NCBI RefSeq assembly: GCF_016920785.2
Contig: NW_024609857.1
Location: 63,341,349 to 63,405,348, forward strand
Length of the DNA: 64,000 bases
Direction of reading: 5' to 3'
Source: Ixodes scapularis
Taxonomy: Eukaryota > Arthropoda > Arachnida > Ixodida > Ixodidae
In this document: positions 43,480 to 55,413 of the stretch, one piece after another
How positions within the stretch are numbered: the stretch's first letter is position 1
Layout: each line of letters starts with the position of its first letter
Program-made: the position numbers and the translations under genes
Notes under the pieces: generated by a model
The model's input: only the letters and a program-made list of their open reading frames with translations
Told to the model about the DNA's origin: nothing
Database searches by the model: none

Positions 43480-45250
43480 CTTTTATTCAAGTCAAACTCC
43501 TGGTCGTAGTTTGGTTTCTACATACCTGTAGGCACCCGTACCATAGAAAGGTGATCACCCCGCTCTATAATAGCATTAACAGATCTCGAATAAATAACTA
43601 TAGTATAGGACTATAGTGTAGGACTCTGTCATGATCACTAAGATGGAGGCTAGGTTCCCTCTAAATGAGGGAACACGCTTGCTCTTCTTTTTAGGTAGGG
43701 ATTCCCTCAGCACCGGAAGAAATATTTCTTCAGCTATTACTTCAGGAGGGAAATCAGCACTTCTAATTATTCACGGGCCCCGATTTCTTGCATAAATTCA
43801 ACGCGGAAATCAATCGTCGAAAAACACATGAAAAATAAAAAAAGGCAGATCGTTCCGCAAGCCCACCCGTCTTAAATACTGCCGCAATTTATTATTCACA
43901 ATGGTAAGATCCGTTAATTGCAAACATGAAGTCGGAGGGATTTCGTGCGTGACTAATATAGTTGGAATGTTCAGTGTATTGATTAAATGTTAGACGTGAA
44001 ATAATGTGCAGGACAGCACAAACAACACAGAATTTTGCTACCTATCTCGGCTGCCCACACAAGCAGATTCCATAAAACTGGTCGTCCTAATACTTGTCAT
44101 TTAGCTATGAATAAAAACAGCGATTGGATTTCCATGGTAACAGCATCCCGTTCTGTACAGTCACACAGAAATGAGCAATATAATTTAACATCAATAACTC
44201 GTACCTGGCAATCGAGTTTAAAATGTGAAACTTTTTACAAGATCGTCACGAGCTATAGAAGTCGCTTCAGCCTGCCAGCCTTTGTAACCTCAGTCCACTG
44301 GAGGAAACGCGAAAGGCGCCAAGTATTCATGAATCAATGTACATCAGTACTCAGTGGCACACAACACTGCGTAAAAATGTGATTCAACATCGCGCCGATG
44401 CTGTGTGCGCGCAATACCTAAGAACGCAGGTAAAGCCAAAAAAGAAAGACAAGACAGCAGGAATATATGTTTTATCACGATTTTATGCACGAAACAAAGG
44501 TCAGCACGAATGTTTATACAACCGAAGTTGGTCTGCCAAAGATAGGGTGACTGACCCACGCTTCCGTCAATACTAGCCAGCATGATTAAAAATCAAAAGA
44601 GCAATGATGCTATGGATTGAGCTAGTCTCACTTGATGCTGCTTTTTGAACAAAATATGTATGCTATGCTACACAGGCATTAGAATCACTAATATTGAAAG
44701 AGTTTATTGTCAAGCCAAAGGGCCGTCGGACACATTTTGCTAAAACGAACAGCATATTCCAGCTTGTTGAGATAACTTGTGGGGTGCGTCGATGCGTACC
44801 CCCCACCCGCAAGATGGAAAATCCAACTTGGACACAGAGCAACAGAGACTTTTACTCATCAAGCCCAGCAATCAACTGCCGGGCGACCGGCGCCGTGAGC
44901 CACCCACAATCTTTCTCACCCTCCGCCCCACGTTGTCATGGGTTTTTGTGGTGCTGGGATGGTGGAGGGGGATGATGGCAGCTTCATATGTTTTTTCCGT
45001 CGTCCTCATCGCTGTGAATAGCGATGTCCGCGGGATATTGCGGGAGGGGGGGGGGGATGAATTGATTGATTGATTAGGAAATTTTTGTCACAACACCGAC
45101 GTGGTCATTCTGCATCAACTTAACTATTTGGGCAGTTCACGGAAGAAGATAGTGTTAATAAATGTAGAACCAAATTTACCGGGATCCAAAAACTGCCTAA
45201 CGAGGAATCTACTTAGCGATGCTTAGCATGTTTTTTCCCAATGATAGATC
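43480..45250. other. intergenic stretch downstream of the oxidase gene
   Basis: No recognised gene; frames at 44035-44576 have no domain. A G10 run followed by (ATTG)4 lies at 45047-45074. Confidence 0.4.
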
Positions 45251-45258
45251 AAGGAGTA

Positions 45259-46880
45259 ACAAAATAGTGTTACTACCTTTAGGTAGTAACATTGTTTTGG
45301 CACTCATATCCATACTCTAGTCCCCTGTCCACTCGCTGCAAACGGCGGTTTTGATATCCAGTCACAATAAGGGCCATTAGGCTAAAGGACGTGCAGTTGA
45401 CCATATGGTACAGGGTTGATAGACTGTATTGCTTCACTGTGACGGTATTTCTTGCTACTGATAAGGGATGATTATGATCGATGAGACTTGAGTTAGTGAC
45501 GGATATGACTCTGGACCATCTCTTTGCTTCAAGAGCAAAGATGTTCCCCCGGAACACAAGAACCTCGCCGTAACAGATAGTATGAACATCTCATGGTCTC
45601 ATTACACATGATCAGACCCCAAGCTTTTCCGTTCCCTCACTCACCGCAGACAATCCAATTGTTGTTCTCGACTACTTCCTGAACCTTTAGACGTTCTTCT
45701 TCCTCTCTCTCGGTTGAAGAGATTTTATACTGGCTGAAAGTGACTTCATTGTACCTTTGGGGAGGCTTTTGACCAGTTTTGCGAGCTTCGCTGCTCTGGA
45801 AGGGACCAAGAGCTTGAAATTCTCCATCCTTGCTGTCTCGATTCCTTTAGGCCCCCATTATATTTTGGAACACACGAGAAATACTCCCGTGCAGATCAGA
45901 CTGTTGTTTTGGATAGTCATCAGGCGTGGTAGGCTATTTGCAAAGAATTTAGGTATGCGGACATAGGGTTGTTTGCCTCCCCTCGTTGGTGATTATACCA
46001 CCTAGCGCAGTCGATGCGATTTGCAATCGTCTCTGTGGAAAAGTCATTACATCGTTGACCCGGAGTATTGTCTAGTATTTTTTTGGTGACTTAGGTTAGA
46101 TCGTCCGCCATGGTTAGGCCCGAGGACAAAAACATATAACTTCTTGATGAGATGTTCCGTGGATACAAAGTACACTCGTAGTTTCCAGGAAATCAGCGAG
46201 AAAAATCTAATTTCCTTGACTTCTCTCTTCATTTCAGTCCTAGCTAGATTTTCTGTGTGTAGTCCGTTGTCATGGACCTCTTAGAGACGACTCCTGATGT
46301 CAATTTGCTCAGTATCCAAAATAGATTTAAGGACTACCTTAGACGGGATCTCCTTCTTCGAATGAGTTCTCATGAGTTCTCACACTTCATAACAAGTCAT
46401 GAGGTGACTTGTTACTGTACATCACGGCGGGGTCGATCTTTTGAGGAAGAGTGTAAGAGGGGTGGATGGGAAGTACCATCGATCTCCATACGCTTTTATT
46501 TCTGATGGTGTGGACCAGGTCTGATTAATGACATAATGACGAAGCAGGTTATTAGAGTAGGCTGCATTTTATGTCAACGAATAATGCTTTTGCTGATGAA
46601 ACCATGCATTGGCCCTCAAAAGTTGGCCGACAGTATTCTCAAATAAATAAAATTTGATATCATGAAGGTCAGGTCGCAAGATAGAGCGCTGTGGTAACTC
46701 TCGTCAATCTGCTTGTCTGAGTGATCTTGTTCATAAAGTCACATTAATCCTTTTTGTAATCCAATAAAGGATGTCTCCAGTACCTGGACGATAGTAAAGT
46801 AAGACCTGTCAATGAAACTCCTTAGGCTGAATGACCTCGAAAAATCAAGACAAGTTGACAACAGTTCGGTTAATGAGACA
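45259..46880 (-). pseudogene. possible heavily decayed LINE reverse transcriptase
   Basis: The minus strand, across several frames, gives strings such as GTSHQEVICFCPRA, RVNDVMTFPQRRLQIASTAL and LVFRGNIFALEAKRWSRVIS that could be a worn-out RT and C-terminal domain, with a hairpin gttactacc/ggtagtaac at 45271-45290 near its edge. Stops are frequent and no RT motif is intact. Confidence 0.2.
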
Positions 46881-46920
46881 ACTTGACTGCTCGGATGATA
46901 TCGAACTGGGAAAACTCGGG

Positions 46921-47010
46921 GATTAAAGGAAAATTGACACAGTTCTCTATTAAGGTAGAAACAATTAAATCGTCTTCATTTGGCCTTCAGCGTCACGAAT
47001 ATAGTGATCG
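46921..47010 (+). repeat. dispersed ~90-bp repeat, copy 2
   Basis: See the matching copy at 29985-30075; about 70% identity, same orientation. Confidence 0.5.
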
Positions 47011-48405
47011 TTTCTTAATTAGGCTAGTAGAAGGAAAGCCAAACAAGCTTAAACCGCGACAACGCTTGCTGTTGTTGCTGCAGTCAACAACGAAACAGCG
47101 CTAGAGCCTGTCGGAGAGCTTCGAAACGCGCGACCACCGCTGCCTCCTGCAGCCACGAGCCGGACGTACCACGCCACCAAAAATGGCGGACTCCTGTCTG
47201 CTGCTGGCGCGCATGCGACATGGAAACCCCGGAAAAGGCCCATTCTTTCCCTATCCATTCGTCCATTCATGTCCGGAAAACTCAGTGCCCCCTCCAAATC
47301 CGTAGTCATCCCCGAAAGAGGGGGGGACGAAGCCCCGTGCACCTTAAAATTACATGTTCTATAGTTTCCCTTTCGCGGTTGCATACGTAACACAGAGTGT
47401 CTACTTCCTGAAATTTAGCCCTATACGTTTTCGTTCGCAGCACCTCCGTTCTAGCCTCAAACAACAAAGAGCTCCCCACTGAATTATCATACAGCTGTTC
47501 CTTCTTTATTTCTTGTTTTTGTGCCCTGTATATTGCTAAAGCTGATTTCCCCTGCATTCTCTCTTCCCACAATTTCCCCTCTGTTTTTTTACTCCCTTTT
47601 CTGCAGATATGCTCTGATCGGCTCCATCTCGTTAAATGCATTTAAATCTCAGCTTGCGGGTTCGGTTTGTCCACTTGGTGTTTAGACTTTTCATATATAA
47701 ATACTTGTACACTTTCGCTGCCCATCGTGTATCGTCAATTTCAGCTAGTCTTTGTTCAAATTTTACTTTACTGATCGCTTCTCTACTCTCGAAAGATGCC
47801 CAACCCATATCCCCCTGTACTCCCTCATTTGGTGTATTCCCATGTGCCCCCAACGGCAACCTACCCACACTCCTTTGCTGTATCTCTGAACCTGTTTGAA
47901 TTTCTGACCTCATACACAATACCGCATTCCCAAATGACAGTCGTGGCACCATGACTCCCTTCCATACACCCTTAACAACTTCATATCTATTATAGTTCTA
48001 TAGTGCCCTGCGTTTCATGATAGCCGAATCTCGTTTCCCCTTCTTTATTACAATATCTTCATGGTCTTTTAGATACAGTCTTCCTTCACTTAACCATACT
48101 CCCAGATATGTGTACTTTTCTACGTGTTCTATTAATGTGTCCTGCATCTCCAGGGGCTCCCCCTTCTCGTCGTTGAAAACTATTATACCAGACTTGTCCC
48201 TACTATATTTTAGTCCTAAATTGTCTCCTTCCCTGCTGCAAATTTTAATCAGTTCCTGTATTGTCTCACGACTTTCTGATACGAGTACAATGTCGTCTGC
48301 ACACATTAACCCTGGCAATACTTGATTTACTTCATGTCCTTCCTCCAAGTAAGTCAGATCAAAACCTAGGTTGCACCGTTCTAAACTTTTTTCCATCTCC
48401 CTGAG

Positions 48406-49807
48406 CAGGGATGGGCAAAATACATGCAAATATGTATCGAAATACAAATACGAAATACTTCGTCAAAAATCTATTTAATTACAAATCGAATTACATTTCC
48501 AAAAAAAGCATTTAAGTACAAGATACAAATACAACCAAATGTATTTGGTCTCCTCCAAATACTTTTCGAAATACACTACTCAAAATTTGCGTCAGCGACT
48601 TCAGGGCACCTGCAACGGGTTTCTGGGTGTCATTTTAATTTTGCATCGCACACTCGGGAGTTAGTGTGAGAGGCTCTAGTAACGTAATCGCAATATAATC
48701 ACAAAAAACATGTAATCAGCTTGGACGTAATAGGCGAAAAAAGTACAGAGCTTCAAGCAGCTTTTTTTGTCGATTACATTTTGGTATAGACCAACAAAGA
48801 ACCGAGACGACCAAGACGCGCAGCACTAGCTAGAGAATGTTTTATTGTTGCAACTCGTACCAGTTACGAAAATCTGGACGACCCGCGTATTTAGAATGTT
48901 CCAGGCAAAAATATGGATGGAAATCAGGTTGGAAAGCATCACAAGTTGTCACAGGCACTTATTTAGCCAGTCTGCCTTTGAACGTCGATTTCGTCACTAT
49001 TCTTGCCATAGACTATACTCTGTTTCACCTTATGATGTACCGCAGGAAATGCTACAAGCGCGAGCTCCTTGCTCTAATACAATCTTGTGCGCAACAAAAA
49101 CGAGGACAAAAGCAGAGAAGAGGACACAACAAGGCGCAACTTTCAACTGAACTTTATTGAAAACGTGTTCCGGTATATATAGTCTCAAACATCGTCACAA
49201 TGACAACAAAACGACTTTACTTTTGTCGTTTTGTTGTCATTGTGACGATGGTTGAGACTATATATACCGGAACACGTTTTCAATAAAGTTCAGTTGAAAG
49301 TTGCGCCTTGTTGTGTCCTCTTCTCTGCTTTTGTCCTCGTCTTTGTTGCGCACAAGATTGTATAAGATCTCAAACTAACTCGCCCAAACAACCACTCTCC
49401 TTGCTCTAGGGCACATCTCGGCGGCACAGGCTCTCGTGCGTTAAGAGCAGCTCCCAACGCTACGAGCTCGCGCTTTTAGCCTTCTCTGCGGTACAACATA
49501 AGGTGAAACGGAGTATAGCACCGTAATCACGAAGTCACTAAACGCTTGTGCTTGATTGAGAGACACTGCATTCGGTGCAGAACATAGTTTTCTTCCTGCT
49601 GTGGACAGTGACAATAAATTTCAGAGATGTATTTTTGCCCACAAAATCGTATTTAATTACAATTGTATTTGAAATACCTACTTTTCAGTATCTAAATACA
49701 CACGTCAAATGCATTGCCCAATTTGTAATTAAATACAAATGCAAAATACACGAAGTATTTGAAATACGTATTTCAAATACTTGTATTTGAAATACTGCCC
49801 ATCCCTG
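48406..49807. mobile_element. 1.4-kb hAT-like element inserted in the LINE
   Basis: The 12-base TIRs CAGGGATGGGCA and TGCCCATCCCTG are perfect, and an exact 8-bp target duplication, tccctgag, lies at 48398-48405 and 49808-49815, as for hAT transposons. Subterminal regions are dense in aaatac/gtattt words. No transposase remains, so it is non-autonomous. Removing it rejoins the LINE RT coding sequence. Confidence 0.93.
49078..49368. mobile_element. long palindrome nested inside the hAT-like element
   Basis: The arms (about 49078-49218 and 49225-49368) are near-perfect complements, for example tacaatcttgtgcgcaacaa with its mirror near 49350, gaccggtatatatagtctca-type centre and gacaacaaaacgac next to the axis. 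A possible 3-bp TAA duplication flanks it. A further inverted pair (ccatagactatactctgttt / agtatagca complement at about 49505) flanks the palindrome. Confidence 0.85.
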
Positions 49808-50704
49808 TCCCTGAGGTATATCATAAAGAGCAGGGGAGACAATGGACAACCCTGTCTAAGACCTCTTTTTATTGCTGCTGGTCTTGTAGTTTCGGCTTCC
49901 CACGTTATAACCACCCTATTCTCCGTATAAACCCGTCCTAGAAACTTAACCATGGTTCCCTCTAGCCCATACCCCTTCAGTTAGTTCCAGAGTTTTTCCT
50001 GATTCACATTCTCATATGCCCCTTTGATGTTTTAAAATGCTACCCATAATGGCCTTTGACTTGTCACTGCTATCTCTATGCACTGAGTGATTACGAATTA
50101 ATTATCATCTAGTCGTCTATTTTTCCTGAAACCGTTTTGAAGCGCCCCTAGGATCTGCTTTCTCTCTGCCCATTCTTCCATTCTTCTTCTTACAATTTGC
50201 ATAGCTAGCCTGTATATTACTGAAGTTACTGTGGTTGGTCGGTATGATTTCATACTGTCTTTGTCTCCCCTGCCCTTATATAATAATCTCATCCTGCTCA
50301 ATTTCCAGTCACTGGGTACCTCCCCTCCCATAAGTACCTGGTCAATCACCTGCCTTAGTTTCAATTTGCTTGTTTTGCCTAGCACTTTTATCAATCTCAT
50401 TGGTATGCCGCCTGGACCTGTCGCAGTTCCAACCGGAACCCTTCCTTCTGCTTTTTCCCACTCCCCAGTGGTCATTTCCTCTTCTTCGCTATGATCTTCC
50501 TCTTGTGTTGTGTAGACGCTACCATTCCATACGGCCTGATCTGACTCTAACTCCGAAAATGCTGCTTCGATTGCATGTCTAATGTATTATCTTGCCTCTT
50601 CCCCCTCTACCTTTGTCCCTTCCTGTGTGGTTAGTGTCTGCTGGTACCCCTCGGTCTTTTTTCCCTGCCCGTTGATGTGTTCCAAAAACCTTTTTGCCGC
50701 ATTC

Positions 50705-51910
50705 CTATCCTTCTGGTTTATCTCTATCATCCCCTGGACCCCTGCCCTTCCAATTTTTGGCCTGTATTAATGCTGATGCCTCCCGCTTTCTTTCCTGAAA
50801 TTCCTCCCATTCTGATGCTACTTCGTCTAGTGTGGCCCCCTTTTTCTTTGCCCATCTGTGTTTTTTAGATGCCGCCTGGCGTCTCGATATTGCTGCCTTA
50901 ACCTCTTTATTCCACCACCTTTTCAGCTTACGTTTTAGTTTTCTTCCTCCTTGTTTGATTCGATATTTCTCTAACTCTCTTTTGAAAACACTAATTAAGT
51001 CTTCATATGTCCATTCTCTAACCGGTTGCTTGGATACTATGTTCTCGATTTGCTTAGATACCTCCTGTAGTTGTTTATCATTTAAGTTATTCCTACCTTC
51101 TCGTTTTTGATTTAGCGTTTCTGATTTTACTGTGCCGAATCTGATATTGATTCTCTTATGGTCGCTCCCCAGACTTTTTGTGTCTTGCTCATCAATTTCC
51201 ATGCCTCCCAATCTGTTGTATATCTTACGCGACATTAAACAGTAGTCAATAGTCGAGTGAGAGTTCTTTCTTTCCCATGTTATTTTTCCATCATATTTTA
51301 CCTGAGCATTAACCAATACCAGATCAAGAGCTTCGCAGAACTCCTCTAACATCCTCCCTGTTGTATATGTATGTCCATCAAAGTCTTCCAAATATGCATT
51401 CATGTCCCCCAAGATAATTATTTCCTCGTTAGTGCCGATTTCCCTAACGTCTCCTGATATACATGTCAAGTGTTCTGCATTTTCCTCCCCTGCATCCCTC
51501 CCTGTTTTTAGGTAAACAAAACCCAAGATTGTGTCCAGACCCCCAATATTGCCTTTGACCCACATGCGTTCCCTGCAGTCCTCTTGTTCCCTTTCCCATT
51601 CCTGAGCCTTAACTAACACCTCTAATCCCCCTCCTTTGCGTTCCCCATTGGCCCGGTTGCATCCCATCCAATGATATCCCGGTATGCATGGTGGTTCTTC
51701 CATACCCCTCAGATGTGTTTCTGCTAATCCATACACTGCAAAGTTTTCGCTCTCTAATTGCTCCTCAATCTCTTCCCACTTTATTCTGTTCCTGCCCCCC
51801 TGCATGTTTATGAACCCTATGTTAAGCTGTTTCTTTTTTCTAGTCCTGCGAGGCTTCCTCTCACCCTCCGAAACCCTCCCCTGTGTATCTGCATTTTGGC
51901 CCTCATTCAC
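50705..51910 (-). pseudogene. LINE ORF2, N-terminal APE-type endonuclease
   Basis: An uninterrupted 400-codon frame. Catalytic blocks in order are: FINMQGG (Asn), LAETHLRG (Glu), GDMNAYLEDFDGH (Asp/Asn), HSTIDYCLM (Asp) and LGSDHKRINI (Asp-His). They form the nicking nuclease that starts target-primed reverse transcription. A basic region (GGRKLKRKLKRWWNKEVKAA) leads toward the RT. The first codon in frame is GTG and no clear ATG start is visible. The frame breaks at about 50710, and RT continues in another frame. Confidence 0.85.
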
Positions 51911-53198
51911 ACCGGCACCCTCAGGGCTCCGGGACCCCCCAAAGAATGTGCGATATGACGTCCAATCCTATCGCCTACCGTGCTCCCAATAATTCCACTG
52001 TAGTGGATGCCCCATGCAAAAGGGTCGGAGCGAGCCTCGTACACCACCCTGTTGACTTCCATTACCCCGTACCCAGATCGTCGGCTCAACCCCCTTATCA
52101 CCCGGTTTGCTTCCACCACCCGCTTCTCTATCTGCAAAGACTGTCCCAGACCTCTGGGACGGTGCATATTTGCACATACACAGTCTCAGAGACCTCCCTC
52201 AGCTTACGTAATCCCAACTCCATCTGCCTGGCGAGGTTTTGGCTCCATCCCTTTAAACATATCATTTAGTCCTGCGTCTATTACAATTAGGTTCTCTCCC
52301 TCCCTGTTTTCCCACACCTCATCCTTCGCTTTGGCCATAGCGTCTACCATGCACTTTCCTGACTGAGCCACTACATTTACCCTCCCATCCCCTTTCACCC
52401 TGTCCAGCAGCCCCTCCCTAACCCTTGTTATGTTTGAGTCTCCTACCACCAGCACCCCCTTGACCTCCGACTGCCTGTCTTCATCCCCTCTAGCTATCTG
52501 TGCTTTCTCTGCCTCAACTTCTGCTGCCTTCCTCCAACCCTGCTGTACTGCAGCACTATAAAGCTGTGCAGGCTCCTTTTCTACACAGTCCAACACCCCG
52601 TCACACCTCTCTGCCGCCCCCACCGTTGTCTTCTCTGCCACCTCCCCCTTCTCTTATTAACTACTCCTGTCAGTTGCTGCACCATCTCCTCACACTTCTT
52701 CTTGTGCTCCTCCAACTCCACCTTCCACTCCTCCACCTGTCGTTCAAGTTCGGCTCGCTGTTCCCGTTCTCGCCTCAGCTCTCCCGCCACGCTATCTATC
52801 TTACTTTCCCATTCCCTGGTCATTTCCTCCACATCCGCTTCGGCCGTCTTAATCAAATCTCCCACCTGCGCCTCGAGCTTCTCCCGCTCTACCCCTATCT
52901 CCCGCTTCAACTCCTGAACCGTATCTTCAACCGAACCGTATGAACCGTAGCTCAGCCTTTCATTTAGTACCTGCGAAGGCCTGCCCGGCCTTCGCAGGAA
53001 ACGAACGTAGAGAGCGAACGTCAAGCAGCCCGCGACGCAGGCAGTTCGACATTCTTGGAGGATTATTTCCGGTGAGATAATCCCCAAAAAGCCTTCCCGG
53101 CTGTGTCCCGGGCATTCGCGAAAAATAGCTGATAGGGTCGGGTCCGCGGTGTGGGGACAGAATAGAAACGTTCGTTCATTTGCTTTGAAGCTGTGCAA
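51907..53198 (-). pseudogene. LINE ORF1: coiled coil plus SGNH esterase-like domain
   Basis: Residues from about 53000 to 52650 form a long charged coiled coil (TVQELKREIGVEREKLEAQV, REREQRAELERQVEEWKVEL). A frame change near 52640 leads to VKGVLVVGDSNITRVREGLL (block I GDS), IVIDAGLNDMFKG (block III-like GLND), and, after another change near 52200, EANRVIRGL...WGIHYSGIIG. SGNH hydrolases end with DxxH; here the place of the Asp is Trp (TGG). Esterase-like ORF1 domains are known in CR1-type LINEs. ORF1 stop and the beginning of ORF2 overlap at 51907-51910 (GTGA). Confidence 0.75.
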
Positions 53199-53279
53199 AA
53201 AAGCTGCCCTCTTCTACATGTTCCCCAAAACACGCCGGATTCCGTCCGATTGTCGTGAAGTGACTATCGTCGACCCTTC

Positions 53280-54340
53280 TCAAATCCTGTTCGGATAACG
53301 CGGCACCGTGGGGTACGTACAATATATGTTGTTCGATTGATGAGACTCATTGAATTTCATGTTGTGGGCGGGGAATATCCATGGAGTTCCGATATCTTGT
53401 GTGATCAAATATTTTGACCTATATAGATTGACACGTCTGAGTGTACGGTGCCGTAAAACGATGAACATAAAATGAAACAAACATTCCAATTGCATTTGTT
53501 CTGTCGCGCACGGACTCACCAAAACAGCTTTCATTTCTTTGTTTTTGTTCCCAAAAATAGAGCACTGCTTTCTTAAACACCCCTATAAATTATGTTCGCT
53601 ACAAAACACGAAATAAAAAAGAAAACGCGGCAATTCAGCCGCTGCCAGTGTCCGGAATTGCGCCTACGCAGGCTGCCACACCCCACTGACGAGAAACTCC
53701 ACAGCTCAGCGCAGTCGGGCAACACTGGCGTACGCTCTCAGAACCAGGGACGCGCGCTGTAAATCGCTTCGTTCGAGACTGCCGCTGGAAAGGTTTATAC
53801 AGGCCTACTCTTGGACTTGGGTGATTCCCAAGGCGACAGAGAGCAAACGAGCGAGACTAAAGGCGTGCAACGACCTAGAGCAAACAAAAATAATTTTAAT
53901 GCGGAAGTGGGGGTGCAGATGAGTAGCGCAATCTTTTTTAATTGATGGGGAGAGAAAAAGCATGCAAGCCGCTCGTCCGCTCTCTTTGTCGTCTGCTGCG
54001 TACTTGCGCGCGCACACTTCGGGATCTAGGAGGCCATGGCGTAGCGGCCAATGGGAGCCTCGTCGATGCGCGCCAGTCAATCGAACCGAAGGCGCGCCCC
54101 CCATGGCCTTTCGTTGCGACGTCACGAGATGAGTGTTACGGCCTTATTTTTAGGAAGTGTTGGTTAGTGTGCTGTTGGGCTGATATTTGTATGCGCCGTG
54201 TATGTGTAAGCACTCAATGTATATGTTCAGCTGATGCTTGTGGTATGCGTAATGTATCTACATGTGTGTATAATAAAGGTGTAAAAATGCCCGAAGCGCA
54301 ATGTTGGCGTGAGTAAATAAAAATATTTTTCTCGGACATA
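53280..54340. other. intergenic stretch, nothing recognised
   Basis: No gene recognised. A CpG-rich patch with a gacgtcac element at 54118-54125 and a possible AATAAA at 54270 and 54317 raise the possibility of a small transcript, with no coding support. Confidence 0.35.
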
Positions 54341-54358
54341 AATTGGGCGGAATCTATA

Positions 54359-54530
54359 GTCCGTTGCAACTCAAAAAGGTAGGGCGAGGGTAAGACGGGC
54401 CGGGGAGGAGGAAGCAGACGGAACGCTGAAAACAGAAGGAGGTGTCCCCCTCTCTTCTCCAGCGTTCAGTCTGCTTCCTCCTTTCCGGCCCGTCTTACCC
54501 TCGCCCTACCATCTTGAGTTGCAACGACCA
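54359..54530. mobile_element. foldback repeat, ~72-bp arms
   Basis: ttgcaactcaaaaaggtagg, gcgagggtaagacgggccgg and ggaggaagcagacgg are mirrored by ccgtctgcttcctcc-type, ccggcccgtcttaccctcgc and cctaccatcttgagttgcaa, around a short centre (ctgaaaacag...cagcg). Confidence 0.85.
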
Positions 54531-55064
54531 GTGTCTGCTCTGGTCCATGGGCGCCGCCATGTTTGTTTATGCTTACGCCATAACACATTAGGGGGGCTGC
54601 GCTTTTTGAAAGACCTTTTTTTTTTTTAGGAACCTTCGCACATCTCGTGGTGCAAGAACGTCAAAAATGCATAGTCACGAAGCTCCAGGAACAACACCAA
54701 TGACAAGAGCGCTCTAAAGAGCAAAAATCTTGTTTCATGTGCAGCCCCTCTCTTTACGCAGCCTGCGTTTGAGGTTATTATTTCCCATTTTTATAGTTGG
54801 GGGCTAGGATTTCGGACACTGGTCTATAGCGCCGACACTCCAAGTACTCTGTAGATATACGTGTGATATCTGGCGGGCGCTCAGAATACACTGCTAGTAC
54901 TGGATTGACATACGCGATGCCCGGTCGATTTAAAGACCCAGGCATCTCCTTGTATCACCCTGTATTATGGCGACATTTTGTTTTCGCCGATTTCTTTGTA
55001 TTTCCCCGTGAGCACGTGCTGTCGGCATCGGGTACTACAAAGGGTTGCATCACCTTAAACAGAA

Positions 55065-55330
55065 GGACATTGAGGCACCCTAGCCTGTGCGCTAAGGCGT
55101 CGCAGCTAGGAGCATGTAGAGCGAAAGCTCGCACAGCAAAGCACATGGATCTTGGGTTCAAATCACGCACCTGCCTGTTCCAATCACTGTACCTGCACAC
55201 GTTCATGTATCACCACTGCATGACGCACATTTAAGACCACATGCTAGGGGTCACTTTGATCTAGCTAGGGTGCTCGTTTACAGTTTAGACATATCACATC
55301 TTTTGGATGACTAACCATCATCATGCATGC
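55065..55330 (+). mobile_element. tRNA-derived SINE, second copy of the 21326 family
   Basis: The tRNA-like head has box B gggttcaaatc (55154-55164). The body (tgtatcaccactgcatgacg, cacatttaagaccacatgct) matches the body at 21440-21520. More diverged than the first copy in the box A region. Confidence 0.65.
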
Positions 55331-55413
55331 AAGCTTTCTAAGAGTGTGCTGCGCAATCAGCTCACTGAATATATATAGCTAATTCTTCACACATAACGCT
55401 ACTTGAGGCGATT

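Larger units (their letters stand above)
47306..50475 (-). pseudogene. LINE ORF2 reverse transcriptase and C-terminal finger, interrupted
   Basis: Fragments in order on the minus strand are: ATGPGGIPMRLIKVLGKTSK and MKSYRPTTVTSVIYRL (50098-50475), then AF-stop-NIKGAYENV (motif A with the catalytic Asp read as Asn), GLRQGCPLSPLLFMIYL (49820-49953), then after the hAT insertion LPGLMCADDIVLVSES (motif C, ADD) and TYLGVWLSEG (47998-48400), a thumb/connection part (47632-47952) and CYVCNRERETIEHVILRC (47306-47641). The motif A damage and several stops show that this copy is dead. Confidence 0.85.
47050..53250 (-). mobile_element. nearly complete non-LTR retrotransposon (LINE; esterase-bearing ORF1)
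   Basis: On the minus strand, from 53.2 kb down, it carries ORF1 (coiled coil then SGNH-type esterase), ORF2 endonuclease, reverse transcriptase, a C-terminal CCHC-like finger and a short 3' UTR. The esterase-containing ORF1 and APE-type endonuclease recall the CR1/L2-type LINEs. Without the 1402-bp hAT insertion it is about 4.8 kb. Frameshifts and stops show that it is inactive. The exact ends were not defined. Confidence 0.85.

Noticed and set aside
45259..46880. Confident reverse transcriptase
   Set aside because: Only scattered, stop-broken hints; listed at low confidence and not used in conclusions.
52500..52943. 147-residue plus-strand ORF rich in Leu/Pro/Ser
   Set aside because: The antisense of the LINE coiled-coil region.
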